The position numbers and the translations under genes were made by a program. A DNA stretch of 54,041 bases from Fragilaria crotonensis (lineage: Eukaryota; Bacillariophyta; Fragilariophyceae; Fragilariales; Fragilariaceae), in assembly GCA_022925895.1 (NCBI GenBank), contig JAKSYS010000419.1, positions 1 to 54,041 of the forward strand, given 5' to 3'. Shown in pieces: positions 22,871 to 34,900 of this stretch (positions are counted from its first letter, which is position 1; every line of letters begins with the position of its first letter). The notes below the pieces were generated by a model that had not been told where the DNA came from, did no database searches, and saw only the letters and a program-made list of their open reading frames with translations.

Positions 22871-23593
22871 TCAAGGAACACCTAGCGACGCTTCTACAAC
22901 TCGTAGAGCCAGAGTTGTCAGTATGCAGAGGAACACTAACATGACCCCTGTCAGGCTAGCTCGATACAACTCCTTCCTCGACATGTCCTTTTGGACATGT
23001 TCAAGTTCGTATTGCAGCAGACGTCTGGCGCGGACTAACTCTTCTTTCTCTTCAATAAGGATATCGTGTTCAGATTTCTTGCGAACCGACTCGAGACCTC
23101 CGCCAGAAACCGTTACCACAGTTCGGCGAGTAGGTGGGGTCAGCAGCGGTTTTCTGGTTTTCTCAACTACCTGCTTCCTTCGTCGACGCGGTGAACGCTT
23201 CTTCTTAGCAGCGATAAATGTTGATGTTGTACTGGTATTGGCATCGTTGGATGTCGCGTTTGTCATGGTATCCTTCCCCGATCGGCCACTCTCTCGTAAT
23301 GGTTCGTTCACGTTCCCCTCCTGTTCCGCTTGATTCGGCGGTTCTTTCGCATCTCCCCATCGTGATTGTCGCACTTGTTGTTCCAACTGTTCGAAGCATT
23401 CCCTCGTTTCTGACTCAATCTCCTCTCTTATCTTACGAATCTCGTCCTCAAAAGACCCAAGAAACTGGGGTCCCTCCTCCCGAAGCGAAGCCCCACCGCG
23501 CGGCAAACGCACACTGGGCAAAGGTGAACCGGCATCAACAAATCGCATCATGGTTGCCACCCATACCATGTGACCAAGTTTTCGCTTGCTCAT
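22871..23593 (-). CDS. Unrecognised tail-anchored or single-pass membrane protein
   Basis: 240 residues from ATG 23593 (MSKRKLGHMVWVATMMRF). The start is basic then hydrophobic, perhaps a weak signal. The middle is charged and contains a coiled-coil stretch (EIRKIREEIESETRECFEQLEQQ), a basic patch (KKKRSPRRRRKQ) and a second coiled coil (EEKEELVRARRLLQYELEHV). The C-terminus is one membrane helix, SLTGVMLVFLCILTTLALRV, followed by a short tail. This is typical of a tail-anchored protein. No family is recognised. The frame is clean. The open frame continues upstream of the ATG, but only with alternative start codons. Confidence 0.6.
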   Translation of the reverse strand: MSKRKLGHMVWVATMMRFVDAGSPLPSVRLPRGGASLREEGPQFLGSFEDEIRKIREEIESETRECFEQLEQQVRQSRWGDAKEPPNQAEQEGNVNEPLRESGRSGKDTMTNATSNDANTSTTSTFIAAKKKRSPRRRRKQVVEKTRKPLLTPPTRRTVVTVSGGGLESVRKKSEHDILIEEKEELVRARRLLQYELEHVQKDMSRKELYRASLTGVMLVFLCILTTLALRVVEASLGVP

Positions 23594-24498
23594 GGTGAAG
23601 TTGAAGTGTAGAAAGTTCGTTACTGACTTGGAGATTGTCTGGGTCAATAGGAATAACTTGAGCGGCAACACCAAGAAATCGTGGTCGATTTGGAACGACG
23701 ACAGTGTTCAACGAATCAAAATGCTGTTCTGCTCTGGGATTGCTGCTTGCTCTGCGGCAGTGCTTCTGTTGTGTCGTTGTGTCGGTCTTCACAGTCTGGT
23801 AAGTGACGGTTTTAACCCAGGCTTGAAACGGCTACAACCTGGTATGTATCAGGTACTGTACTCCAAGTATGATACTTGCAGCGTTACTCCATAACCGTTC
23901 AAATTTGCTACAATCATACGCTACTGGAGTACGAAAACAATTAAATTGTGAGGACGACTACTGTCAGTAGTACCCGTAGCATAGCGAATAAATCTCAGAC
24001 TGCTCCTCTGGGGACAGAAATACCGTACAGTGTACCAGTAGTAAGTAGAACTCAGTACTCCCGTACATCACTGCAGGTGATGGCCGGCTCGATTAGGGGA
24101 CATACACGGGCTCCCTGTACTGCAGAGAGGGAACGAAGATGGAGCTTCGAAATACCCCGAACAACGACCAACACATCCGAATCCGAATTGTACGAATGTT
24201 GCAGCTGTGAAGCAATTATGCATCTAAACGTACTACCGTAGTACAAGTACTCGTACTCGTATCGTATCGTAGTAGTACGGATGTACGGGACTCACGGTCT
24301 GTGAAATTACCATGACCCGACACGCTTGGGACATAACTGGTCATTTCCGAGTTAAGCAAATCCATAACAGGACGTTTTGGCTCGACGACGCAACCCGCAT
24401 CATAAGGTGAGTTTAGGCTTATTTTTGTTGTCCACTGCGACGTCGATTGATGTCGATAACTCTCCACATCACATGTTTGATTTCGCATCTCAACACAC
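23594..24498. other. Intergenic between divergent genes, GTAC-rich
   Basis: No gene is recognised. GTAC-containing words cluster at 23850-24070 and especially 24230-24290. Confidence 0.4.
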
Positions 24499-25579
24499 AT
24501 GGGCGACAGCGACTTCCTCGTATCTTCCCGAAGTATGGGAAGAATACAACAACAGCCAAAACCTATTCCGGCCACTGCGTCCCAAAGATCTCCCAGATTT
24601 TGTTACTGGTTGGCATTTTTCCTTTTCAACCTACCGGTAGTCGTCGCTGGCTCTTCGATTGAAGCCACAGATCGAATTCAACCCACCAGTCGAGGCGTTA
24701 AAAACCAGAAATGGGCAGTCTTCTGTTCAATAATCTCCTTCTGTGTATCACTTGGTGTTGTTGGTATGTACTTTTCCCCCGTATTATCCGTCATTTTGGT
24801 CGGGTCCAGGTTGGAAGGTGCTCTGTACTTCATCATGGTGGCGCTTTGGTCATCACTGGTTGCCGTGATTTCTGGTTCCGATAATGGATTGGCAGTTGAT
24901 AACGAGGGATCAGTTGCCTTTAGCAACTTGTACTATTGCGGATGGGCTGGTCTTGTCTTGTCTGCGCGATCCTTTTGTTTCTCAACTATTTGAAAGAAGT
25001 GTTCTCCCTGAAGATTAATGAAGAATTAAGTCTGCGGTCGGATCGGTTGAATCTGTGGGTTGGTTACTTTATAGTTTCCATCATCCTTACAGCCACCGCT
25101 GCTAACATCTATAATCATGAATGTCTTGGATCGGATCGGTATGAAACCAAGTTCTGTAATCGGTCTTTGTTGGCTTTGGTAGATGCAGGTGCAGGCGCCG
25201 CTGCGTCCATCGTTGTCATCGGGATGAAGTTTGCAGCAGGCATGGCACCCTGGGGTATCGAGCTCCTTTTTTCAGGATGCCTCTTTCTCTCTAACTGCTT
25301 CTCTTTGGGGTTGGTAACTGCCGAGCACGGGGCCTGGAGCCAAGATCGGGAATCTACTTCAGCTGGTTTAGCCTTGTTTTGCCTTTCATGATAATGAGCG
25401 GCACCATCGACTATATTTCGAAACGTAATGAGCAAGATCAAAAGGATCGTGTAATCGATATATATGAAGATTCGATGACAGAGTCTCTGGACGCTTTCCA
25501 GAAGACTAAGCCATTATCGGAGCATTATCCTTCAGAGGTCGCAGTTGTTGCTCCCACTAACTTTAGCGACGTAGTATAG
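24499..25579 (+). CDS. Multi-pass membrane protein of unknown function, two frame breaks
   Basis: Start ATG 24499 (MGDSDFLVSSRS). There are three overlapping frames: 24499 to about 24960, then 24936 to about 25340, then to 25579. Together they give about 355 residues. Hydrophobic segments occur at WLAFFLFNLPVVVAG, WAVFCSIISFCVSLGVVGMY, LYFIMVALWSSLVAVISG, GLVCAILLFLNYL, WVGYFIVSIILTATAAN and several more, suggesting about eight passes. Two related motifs, SNLYYCGWAGLV and IGNLYFSWFSLV, sit about 130 residues apart, implying two homologous halves. The tail is acidic and cytosolic-looking. I do not know the family by function. The breaks coincide with short repeats (CTTGTCTTGTC) and are probably one-base errors. 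Confidence 0.65.
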
Positions 25580-25985
25580 TCCTTCTCTCCCATCCAGTGT
25601 TAATGCGTCGTTTTTCCTCATGGATGCAATTTCATTTGTGCCTGAACTTTGAATGAGACTAGTAAATATGACCGGCGGTATACCTCGGTAATCCAACATG
25701 GTGAAAAATTTAGCAGAAAACATTATTTATTGTTCACAAGCCGACATTACTTCGTATAAGCACACTGTCGATCGTGCTCCACAATTATGGGAACCGGCGA
25801 CTGCCCCAATCAAGGTGGGATGCTCAACGAGTTGATCTGCAACTGAGACTTTCTTTGTAGCACTGAACAATAGTGCGATGAATGGGATGCATCCTGTTTT
25901 GGGAAGTAACGTGAAAGAGGGAGTCGAGAATGGATGTGGTGTTCTAGGATTAGTAGATGTCGAGTTGACTGTGCAAGGTTCCAGG

Positions 25986-26951
25986 CTACATCTCTTCTTC
26001 AATATCGTCTCGGAACTCATTGTTCTTACGCCTCTTTTTCGTTCCACCGGCTGCTGCCTTGCGTCTCTTGAGTTCCTGTGCATCCTTGCGTTTCTGCGCA
26101 GCCGTTCCCTTTGGGACTCCGAAGAAAGGCTCAAGCTGAGGCCAGATTTGCTTCTTCCAAGCCTTTCGAAACTTCTTGATGAGAGTTCCAACATTGTATT
26201 GAATGTTACGAACTGCCGTCTTGATGGGTTGAGGAGCGTGGGTGTTGAATTGTGTTTGAAGGTAATCGCGAGTCTCGTATAGATGTTCAAACGCAACAGT
26301 TAAAGGCGCTTCGTCCTGTTCCCACTCCAAAAAGTAGCCATAGTCCTGGTACTTTCGTTCCAGATTCTTGATCAACTTCGGGTAATCGCCATAGTACTTG
26401 GAAAGAATCTTTGGTACTTCGGCAATCTTAGCGGGGTCGTGCTTTTCATAGAATGACAAGACGCGCTTTTTCGGAGTCTGTCCAATGCCGAGTCTGTATC
26501 CAATGGAACCGAGAACATTATTCTTCGCAAGGTATGATCCAAGAAAGTCGGACGCGTAAATGAGAGCAGGAATCAGAGTCGTTCCGATCATGAGCACGAG
26601 AAGAATCAGAGGAGTTGTCTTTATTCCTCTTGACGGCCCCGACGACGCTCCTGCAGCCTTCACTGCTCTGTTCGTATACTTGGTGTCATTACCCGATTTC
26701 CCTTCCCTTGCCTTGCTCTTCGACTTCTTACTAGGGGTGGGAAGAACCAGCCCATCGTCATCATCCTCATCTTCGTCGACAGTCTCCACAGTAGGAGGCG
26801 AACGTGCACGCGGAGGCGGCAAAGGAAGGTCATCATCTTCCTCAGATCCATCAAGGACATCATTACTTGCGTCGATCATGTCAGCCACAGTCTTCTGTGC
26901 ATCCTTTCGTTGCTCCTTGCGACGAGCCTTTCCTTCCTTTCCTCTAGCCAT
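25986..26951 (-). CDS. Single-pass membrane protein with conserved helical C-domain, unknown function
   Basis: 321 residues from ATG 26951 (MARGKEGKARRKEQRK) in a clean single exon. Residues 1-110 are disordered: basic start, acidic stretches (DEDEDDDDG) and a Ser/Lys linker. One membrane helix follows (TTPLILLVLMIGTTLIPALIYA). The C-terminal domain contains KKRVLSFYEKHDPAKIAEVPKIL and a YPKLIKNLERKYQDYG helix, a pattern of a pre-membrane or lumenal helical domain seen in ER proteins. It ends basic and acidic (KKRRKNNEFRDDIEEEM). The location is perhaps ER or nuclear envelope. The overlapping minus-strand frame at 25727-26296 is a shadow. Confidence 0.7.
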   Translation of the reverse strand: MARGKEGKARRKEQRKDAQKTVADMIDASNDVLDGSEEDDDLPLPPPRARSPPTVETVDEDEDDDDGLVLPTPSKKSKSKAREGKSGNDTKYTNRAVKAAGASSGPSRGIKTTPLILLVLMIGTTLIPALIYASDFLGSYLAKNNVLGSIGYRLGIGQTPKKRVLSFYEKHDPAKIAEVPKILSKYYGDYPKLIKNLERKYQDYGYFLEWEQDEAPLTVAFEHLYETRDYLQTQFNTHAPQPIKTAVRNIQYNVGTLIKKFRKAWKKQIWPQLEPFFGVPKGTAAQKRKDAQELKRRKAAAGGTKKRRKNNEFRDDIEEEM

Positions 26952-27609
26952 GGTTGTTTGTATTCAGTGCAGCCGTGAGTGCTGGAGAGGAGATTGTAAT
27001 TCATAGTTCATGCTCAGAGGTCAGCGGATCGTAGCTGCAGCCTGCAGGCTTCAACTCTGCTCACAGTACACCGCAGATTTTAACCACACATCAGATGACA
27101 ATACACGGAGTGATTTCACTGCTCCACGTGTGAGGCGCTAAACGTGGCAAGGGAACTCAGGGCCTCGCCGCAAGTATGGATAGTAGCCTCCGAGTACTAT
27201 GTGTACTTGGTACTGTATTCAAGAATTCAATGAGCAATAGTACAGTACTGTACAGTGTACAGTACACAGTAACGCACAGGTTCCAGCATTCGAAGTCCAC
27301 CCAGTCCACAGTATTTTGTACTGGACGGAATAATGTGTACTATTAACTACTACCGGTACAGGGAGCACTCCGAACCCTGTTACAGGCGCATGGCAACATC
27401 GCGAACTACAACAGGAGCCATTGTACCGCTACGAGCATAACGTACCAGGTACGACGGTAATTATCAAACAACAGATCTCTACACTGGGTAGGGCTACAAG
27501 TACTGTAAAACGCTAAAAGAAAATTCTGATGGATTTACGACAACATCGATAATCGACCAATGGCGTGCCTCACCATACCACCACCAATGGTGCGCCAACC
27601 TTTCCAATA
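26952..27609. other. Intergenic between divergent genes, GTAC-rich
   Basis: No gene is recognised. Dense GTAC words lie at 27190-27450, including ACAGTACTGTACAGTGTACA at about 27241. Confidence 0.4.
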
Positions 27610-28056
27610 ATGTTGGCATCATCGACTCCACAACCCCTTTCGCGCGAAGAGGAGGAGAATCAGCGGCTTGCAAACTTGCTGCAACAACAGTTCGCAAACC
27701 TCGAGGATTATTGTAATTGTCAAACTCGATTTCAGAATTCTTGTCTGGAAGAAGATCGACGATTTCAGGCGTCATCGATTCAAACGTGCATGGATCAACT
27801 AGAGAAAGCTTTAGGAAAGGTTCAGAATGATATGCAAGCTATTCTAATGATTAGTTTGCGACATCGTCGGCGGATGGAAGTCCTTTCAGAGCACATTCAA
27901 CTCAGTGAGCGAGTTTTACTTACAATTTTCGAGAATGGGGCTTTGTTGCACGCGAACGGTGTACCCGCCACGAAGGACAACACCGCCATCAAGACTGTTG
28001 CTCTTTCATCTCTTCGAGCGAGCATTGCTCGAGTACAGCGCAAGTTGGGCAAGTGA
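27610..28056 (+). CDS. Small coiled-coil protein, unrecognised
   Basis: 148 residues from ATG 27610 (MLASSTPQPLSREEEEN). In-frame sequence upstream starts only with non-ATG codons. It is almost wholly helical with heptad-like spacing (NQRLANLLQQQFANLEDY, MDQLEKALGKVQNDMQAIL, VLSEHIQLSERVLLTIFENG) and ends basic. Three Cys lie near residues 35-50. It may be a subunit of a tethering or cytoskeletal complex, but no family is assigned. Confidence 0.6.
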   Translation: MLASSTPQPLSREEEENQRLANLLQQQFANLEDYCNCQTRFQNSCLEEDRRFQASSIQTCMDQLEKALGKVQNDMQAILMISLRHRRRMEVLSEHIQLSERVLLTIFENGALLHANGVPATKDNTAIKTVALSSLRASIARVQRKLGK

Positions 28057-28281
28057 CAAGCATAGATTCTTAGTTCTCGGGTCGCCGACGCAAGTTTTTG
28101 AGCGTTCTCACAAGTACTTGGAATGCGCAAATTATCTTCGGGATTATTTATAGTCACACCGGGTAAAAGAAAATTTGCTTCTACAAGTAGAATATTTGTC
28201 ACTCACAGTGGAAACAATCTGGAGAGAGCAGCTCATTGACTAGGACTAGTATATTTTGGGTGGCACACGACGGTCGAACCT

Positions 28282-31017
28282 TTAATCAGTATCCATGGGC
28301 TCCGATTTCTCTTCTTCGGTATTCACTTCCGTCGCTTCAGCTTCCATTGGCTCGCCATCGGCCTTGGGTTCTGGAACCTCAGGAGCTTTCTCTTCCACCT
28401 TCTTTTCTTCCTTCTTTGGCTTCGGTGCTGGCTTGTGCCTGATAGGGCTGCAGGTGTCTGTCAGCTCCTTAGCCTTCGCATTGATCTCGGCAACAGTCAC
28501 AACGGGATTGGTATTGACAGAAAGAGCACCTTGTTTGTCCAGAATGTCATACATCCAGCTGGAAACTTCATCACATTTTGCATGACATTTTTGTCTTTCC
28601 TCATCTGTGATGTGTGCATACTCATCTTTTCCTACAGACTCATTCAGCCACTGAGTGTACATTTCGACCTTGCGTTGCAGGGTGGACACGGCACCGGGAC
28701 GAGCGTTGGTTTCGAATTCACGCTTCTCGATAGGATCACCAATGCGCTTCAGATCGCCGAGTTTCTCAGCATAGACTGACTTTGTGGCGTCAAACCCATC
28801 TTCGTAAAGCCAATTTTCTGTGCCCTCAAGTGCAGCTGAAAATGCAGACTTTCTTCTTCTGTGGCATACGGGCAAGCCCGGAGTCGGAGATGATTTTGTC
28901 TCGCATGTTGTAGATGTAAGACTCAAGTTCATTCCTCTGATCTGAGGTCTCCCTCACCACGCGGTCAACATTGGACATGGCGACCTCGGCCTCAAAGGCC
29001 TTCTCGATTTCCGTCTTCGTCCAGTCTAAAGGACGATAAGTGGTGAACTCAAGTAAAGTCTTCTTGATCTTCTTCTTCTTTTCCTCACCCTCCTTCGCTT
29101 CGGTGTCTGGCAATACTTCCTCATCTTCGATTTCCTCTACCATCTGCCCAGAGCTGAGGGTGATGATTCCGTGAATGTCTTGCTTAACATTCACGCGAAC
29201 CTTCTTCAAATCACCTGGGGGAGCGACGATTTTGAAAGTACATATATCCTTGCTCACGCCGTCAGGATGACCAAACCCAGTTGCACTTGCGTCGTACGAG
29301 CACTTGACATCGAAGGCACCTGCACGCTTCAACGTCACGCGTCGTACAATAGGAAAGTTGAGACCCCTATCAAACATGACGACCGAGTTAGTTGGAACCC
29401 CATCCTCGCCAACAGCTTCATCTTCGTCCCAGGAAAGCTTGATTGGATACGGCTGAGACTCCTGAATCTCATAAGGCAACACCTTGAAACGAGGAGAAAG
29501 GATTGCACTCTGAAGGGCTGCACCGCGAGCAACAGCTTCATCAGCGTTCATGGTCGTTGACAGGGTAGCGCCACAAGGAACTCGCTTATCGCTCTCTTCA
29601 CATCCTACACGTGTGCTCCCACCGACAATCTCAATGCTGGCAAGATCAGCCGCAGTGACCTTGGCTTCTTCTAGGGCACGGGAGATGGGTTTGGAGAGCC
29701 GAGCCAGAAGCGATGCGACAAGAGACTCGTATTCTACGGCCGTGAGGGTGATGTTGAAGTCAAAGTCGTCCATCAGGCACTCAAGACTAATACGGGCCTC
29801 CTTGACTCCTGGGGCTCAAAGTTTTCTTAGCTTTCTCCGCCGCAGCGAGCAGCTTTATGCGCACCTTTGGCAGGTCCATGGGTTTACCGCTGAGCTTTCC
29901 CTTGAATTTAGCTTCAAAATTGTCTGCGATCCATTGGGCGATGGCTTCATCGATATCGCGGCCTCCAAGGTTCTCATCAAAGAAGCATGATTTGACGACA
30001 AGCTTTCCAGTTTCAAAGGCAACAACAGAAACTGTGTAACATGTGGCACCCATGTCAATGAATAGGATGTTGGTTGGATGTTCCTTGCTGAACTCCTTTC
30101 TGAGATCCTTGAAGATGCCGAACGACAAAGCGACCGCTGTGTGTTCATGCATGAGCCTCTGCACGCCGGTGATTCCAGTGATTTCACAAGCTGCGAGCAA
30201 CGCCCTTCGTTGGGCATCGTCGTAGTAACTTGGAATTGCAATAACCCAGTCCTGAGGGAAAAGATCTTTCACATCAGCCCCGTTCGAGGCAGTAGCAGCC
30301 TTGGCGGCAGCAATGCCTCCAAGATGCTTGAGCATCATTCCCGCAACTGCTTCCACAGGCAAGATAGTTTCTTCTCCTCCAGAGGTGACCTTTACTCCAA
30401 CCGAGTCAGGTCCTCCAGAAGCATGCTTGATCGGTACACAGGTGAACGGGCACTTCTTCATCTCGGCTTGAGCCCTTGGATCATCGAAAGCCAACCCAAT
30501 GAGGCGTTTGAAGTTGAAAATCGTGTTCTTGAAATTCGACGCGGCCGTTGTGGCAGCTACTTCTCCCATGGACCGGGATTGATCGAAGCCAACCATACCT
30601 CTGTGGAAGGTTTAGCGGAGAGTTGACGAAATAAGGTGAGAAGTTTTGTCCGCAGTGTACACATATTGGCAAAAGCATCGTTGTCAAGTCGGCGTTTACA
30701 TCGACCATCGCCCGCAATCAAAAGCAAGCATGTGCTTGGACGGAGTAACACGCAACACGCAATGCACGCAAGTACTCACAAGTACAGGGTACTGGCCTTC
30801 TCAGATTGGTCCTCACGTAGAAAACGTACTGGCCGTTGCATGTTCATCGCACTGTCGACTGTCGATTCGCGAGGCAAAGAAACGACAAGCAAAGATTTTG
30901 TTGACTTACGGATTCAGGCGATTAGAGTTACCATTGAGGATTACATCGACACCACCGCGTCCGGCGGAAGCAATTACAGTGTTCACGACACCGAAGTCAA
31001 TTCCAACAACACTCATC
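28282..31017 (-). CDS. HSP110-type (HSPA4-like) Hsp70-family co-chaperone, several frame breaks
   Basis: Cytosolic HSP110, nucleotide-exchange partner of Hsp70 and holdase. Exon 1 is about 30910-31017 (MSVVGIDFGVVNTVIASAG) and intron 30601-30909 is GTAAGT/CAG. The nucleotide-binding domain shows the phosphate loops GIDFGVVN and IDMGATCYTVSV, the YYDDAQRRALLAA helix, and the adenosine motif IVGGSTRVGC. Next come TTMNADEAVARGAALQ, the beta-sandwich domain, an acidic insert (EEIEDEEVLPDTEAKEGEEKKK) and the helical lid. It ends in Glu/Pro-rich EPMDTD, similar to the HSP110 MEVD tail. The insert and length (about 830 residues) separate it from canonical Hsp70. Frame breaks: an extra A near 30960 in exon 1, a CCCC run near 29812, two near 29570-29605, and one near 28850. 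No key motif is lost. Confidence 0.9.
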
Positions 31018-31923
31018 CTGGGTGATGATAAGGGCTTCTAAAATGGTGCAGTAAAATATCGAAATAAGAGATGTGATGGAGTTTTGGTATTCGATGGCGG
31101 CAACCTGAAAACTCCAATGACCTCTCAAAAATCGGGATTTTGATTTTTCGCTTCTCTTCGAGTTTCTTCGAGAATTGGGTGTTGGCGTGTGTGTTGTGTG
31201 ACGATGGATTTTCACGTTTCACGTACGACAACAACTTACGGATGGTAGGAACAACGCGACAGCAGCGTGAAGGTTGTATGGCCGTTTGTGACCTGCAGAC
31301 TGCAGACTGCAGCAGGATTGGAAGTAAATAACCACCGGTACCGGTAACCAAATACCGACGGTATTATACTGTACCACTACTGTGATCTTTAAAATGCCCA
31401 ATAACTGGTTACCTGCGAGTTGCAATATACCAACCAGTAACCAGGACCCATGGTTATTTTCTACTGAGTTTAGTCGGTAGTATTTTGAATTCCGGTGTTC
31501 GGGAATACCAGCCTGAATTTCTATAAATGTTCTGTCCTGCATCAGTGTGTATACGGTTCATTTCTGTACTGTAGTACTGCAGTTTACTGTTACTGTAGTG
31601 TTTTTACTACCATTATACCTACCGGACGAAACCAATGGAACCGAGTAAGTACTGCGCTTCCAAAAATGAAGAGAAGTTTTATTTATACCGGACTGAAGGA
31701 TTTTTCAATACCAAAATACCTCCCAGTGCAACAGCACAATACCATTCTACCTACCGGAGGACTGTAATACCAGATTCAACGTGGGAGAGTATGCATATTA
31801 TTTTTCCAATCCCTGGACTGCAGACTGCACATGACTACCATTACCGGTACTAGTACTCTAGCTAGTACTCAATACTTCTGCTCTTTTACGGTAAAGTAGT
31901 TCTCAGTACTTGGATGGCTACTA
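31018..31923. other. Intergenic between HSP110 gene and transposon
   Basis: No gene is recognised. Contains many short ACCGGTA/TACCGG palindromic words (31330-31460 and 31610-31850) and a triple CTGCAGA near 31298. The transposon target TA is at 31922-31923. Confidence 0.4.
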
Positions 31924-34900
31924 TGGCTGGATGCATATTCTGGGTACACGAGGTAGCCCCACGTAGGTCGTAGTATTCAATGTTTTTGTTCAGACGTAGA
32001 AAGTATACTAAGTCTACGCAAACGCAAATGGATCGAGGTTTCTAATCTGGATTCATCACAAACTTGAAATCGAAGTCCATTACACATCGATGTGTTTTGA
32101 ACTCCCGAAGCAGTTTCTCCAATGCAACAGGACCATACTTTGCACAGTCTTGCTGTATTTCAGCACTGACTTGCCCGCTATCAATGGCGTGGTAAGCAAG
32201 AAGATATTGACGAGCTCGTTTCGCAAATTTTCGAATGCGTTCAATTGAAAGGACTTTCTCCGACAAAGAATATCTAACGCCTGCCATGAAATTTTCCTTC
32301 CCTTTCTTTTCTTTTAAGGTGAGATTGCGGTATGCACCTTTGCTGCATGCCCACATGTACTCAACGCCTTCACCTGCTATTTCGGCATGACACTTGGGGT
32401 TAGCATGACTTCCACGCCAATTTTGCTCCGACATGCTCCATCATGCTTTCTTCGTTCAAGAAATCAGAACACATCGCCATTAGATGGCGCAAACTCAAGC
32501 TCAAGTCCACGTTTCCGAGCTCATCCTTCCTGCCGGTAAGTGTATAGCTTGACAGCTTGTTCATATCAATATATCCTCGCTCCCACAACACCTGAAGCAA
32601 ACCCTTTGCCTTTCCCACCCAACCTTCCTTTATTTTAGGAACTTCGCGATTGATCGGGATATTTTTGTCGATACAAATAGCGATCAGTTCTTTTGTTCTT
32701 TCCTTTGGTGTTAATGCCTTGACGACGTAGTTCGAGGATTAATTCGGATTTGTTTCTTGAGACATTTGACGGATCGCCATCGACTTGATCAAGGCGACTG
32801 AGAATGCGTTCGTTTGGTATCATCCAGAAAGGTCCAACATCAACTTCGGTAAATGTCAATCGCTGAGTTTGGCCGGGCTCCAGGATACGTGCATATGGAC
32901 CGAGGAAGCCGGATTCCCTTTCAATGACAGTCGGGTGCATGACTGGGCATTTTCCACCAAATGATCTATTCATTTTAGCTGCATTGAGACCATCGGGGCG
33001 CTGCTTTGCGTGTCCTGATGAATGATCGAATAGAAATACAAAATGGACCTGTGGATGCATAACCTTTAGACAATCAACGACATCTTCGAACTGTAGCACC
33101 ATGTGATTATAATCCCAGTAGCCCTCTTTGTTTTCCCCGTAGTCGAAGTATGTTAGGAATGGCGACTTGCCAGCTAATAGAAGGGGCTTAAGGGAAGAGC
33201 CTAAGACTTCCATTGCTGCTTCTTCATCGGCATATCTCGTTCCTTGCCGTATCTCGTTCACCGAGTCTAGTGTGTTTTGATCTAATTCTTGGATCAAACC
33301 ATATTCCCTGCAGATAAATGATGATATCATCACCCCGCTCCTTCATCCTTGGGGAGGAGAGGACGCTCGCCTTTGGGACCTGTCCACATCTTTGAAAGAA
33401 ACGAGAACTGCTTAAAGATGGCCTCGTCCTGCCCGACAAAGATGACTATTGGCTTGCTTGTGTCCCGTCGTATGCTTAAGTGTGCTCCAAAGAACGCCGT
33501 CCCTACTATATCCGCCACTGCTTCACTCGAAATGGCGTCAACGTGATATTCCACCATCTCAACATTACTGATAGGATCTACGTAATGATAGCCACAGTTT
33601 TTGCAACCGAATCTTGTGCCTCTAGAATTTTAGAAGCTACAAGACTAAGCTGAACCCACCGATGAGCTTGAACTTCATGAGCGATGTATCGCTTTGTGAA
33701 GACAGGCCGATAAGCAAGTGTTTCCGCCTTCTCGTGTCCATCAACAAAATAATGCTTGCTGCGGTTTTTGTATCTGAAACCCGTGGCATGCATCCATCGA
33801 ACAACTGTGGCAATGGATATCTTAGATAAACGGTAACTTTGAAGGAAGCTCTTCGTCTCTTGCGATAGCTCCAGCACTGGCGGTGTAACAAGGTCATTTT
33901 CTTGCGAATTGTCAGAAGTCTCCTCGATGCCTCGCTCAACTCTTGCCATCATCGTTGGAATCAATGTTTCAAGCACGTACGTGTGCATTCTTTCCACCGA
34001 CAGTTCTTTCAGAATGCTTACTCCATGTTTCCTGAAAGCATCCATTGCGTCTGGATTCTCGATAAAGAACGGTGGCAAGCAATTTTTGGGTACAGGTGAT
34101 TTGATAAAGGTGCCTTTCGGGCTGTAGGCCAGTCGTCTGTGCCACCTTGCCAGTGGTCGCCAATGGGAGTAGCTTTCAACTCCGACATCATTCATCAATC
34201 CAATTGAGTACTCGATACATTGCTGCCATGTCCACCTCGATGTTTTGCTCGCCTCGTCGACAAATTTTCGCAAGGCACATGCAAGGTACATGCTCCGATG
34301 CCTGATCATAAAGATGTCGTGTTCTGAACACAAATCCTCTTGATCGCCACCATCTACAAGTGTCCTCCAATCTGCAGCAATACTGTTAACCATCTCCAAT
34401 TTTTCAATTCGATCCATGACAGCTTTCCGAACATCGCAATCAGTGCCATAATACAACTTTGGTGCGAAGAGCTTTCTGGAATCGCCAGATTCCCAATACG
34501 AGGATAATTGCAGCGACGGTTCTTGAGCGGTGAGGATCAACAAGGAACTAGTAGGGGTTGTTTCCTCTATCTGAGTTTCGTTTGCTTGGTCAGAAGCAAG
34601 CTTACGCTTCTTAGTATTCACAGGTCCAGGAACAGCCGAAAAAAATTGCGAGGAGGATGATGTGGTGAAGTCAACATGTTGACGAGTCCTTGGAGGCAGC
34701 GGGTGTGAGGCATTTTGCTCTTTCCCAAGCTACTGAATTGGATGCGGTCGGGTAGGATTGGGGGACATCCTTTACAGAAACCTGAAAGAAATTGTACTTC
34801 TGTTGCTTTCCGTCTTCCCTTGCTTTGAAGTCGTGTCGAAAAAGCTTCAGTTGTTCGCCGCCACCACCGACAAAGATGTTACCCTCAATGGACTTCTCAT

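Noticed and set aside
29550..30626. Long plus-strand frames (146 and 182 codons)
   Set aside because: Antisense to HSP110 coding sequence with conserved nucleotide-binding motifs on the minus strand.
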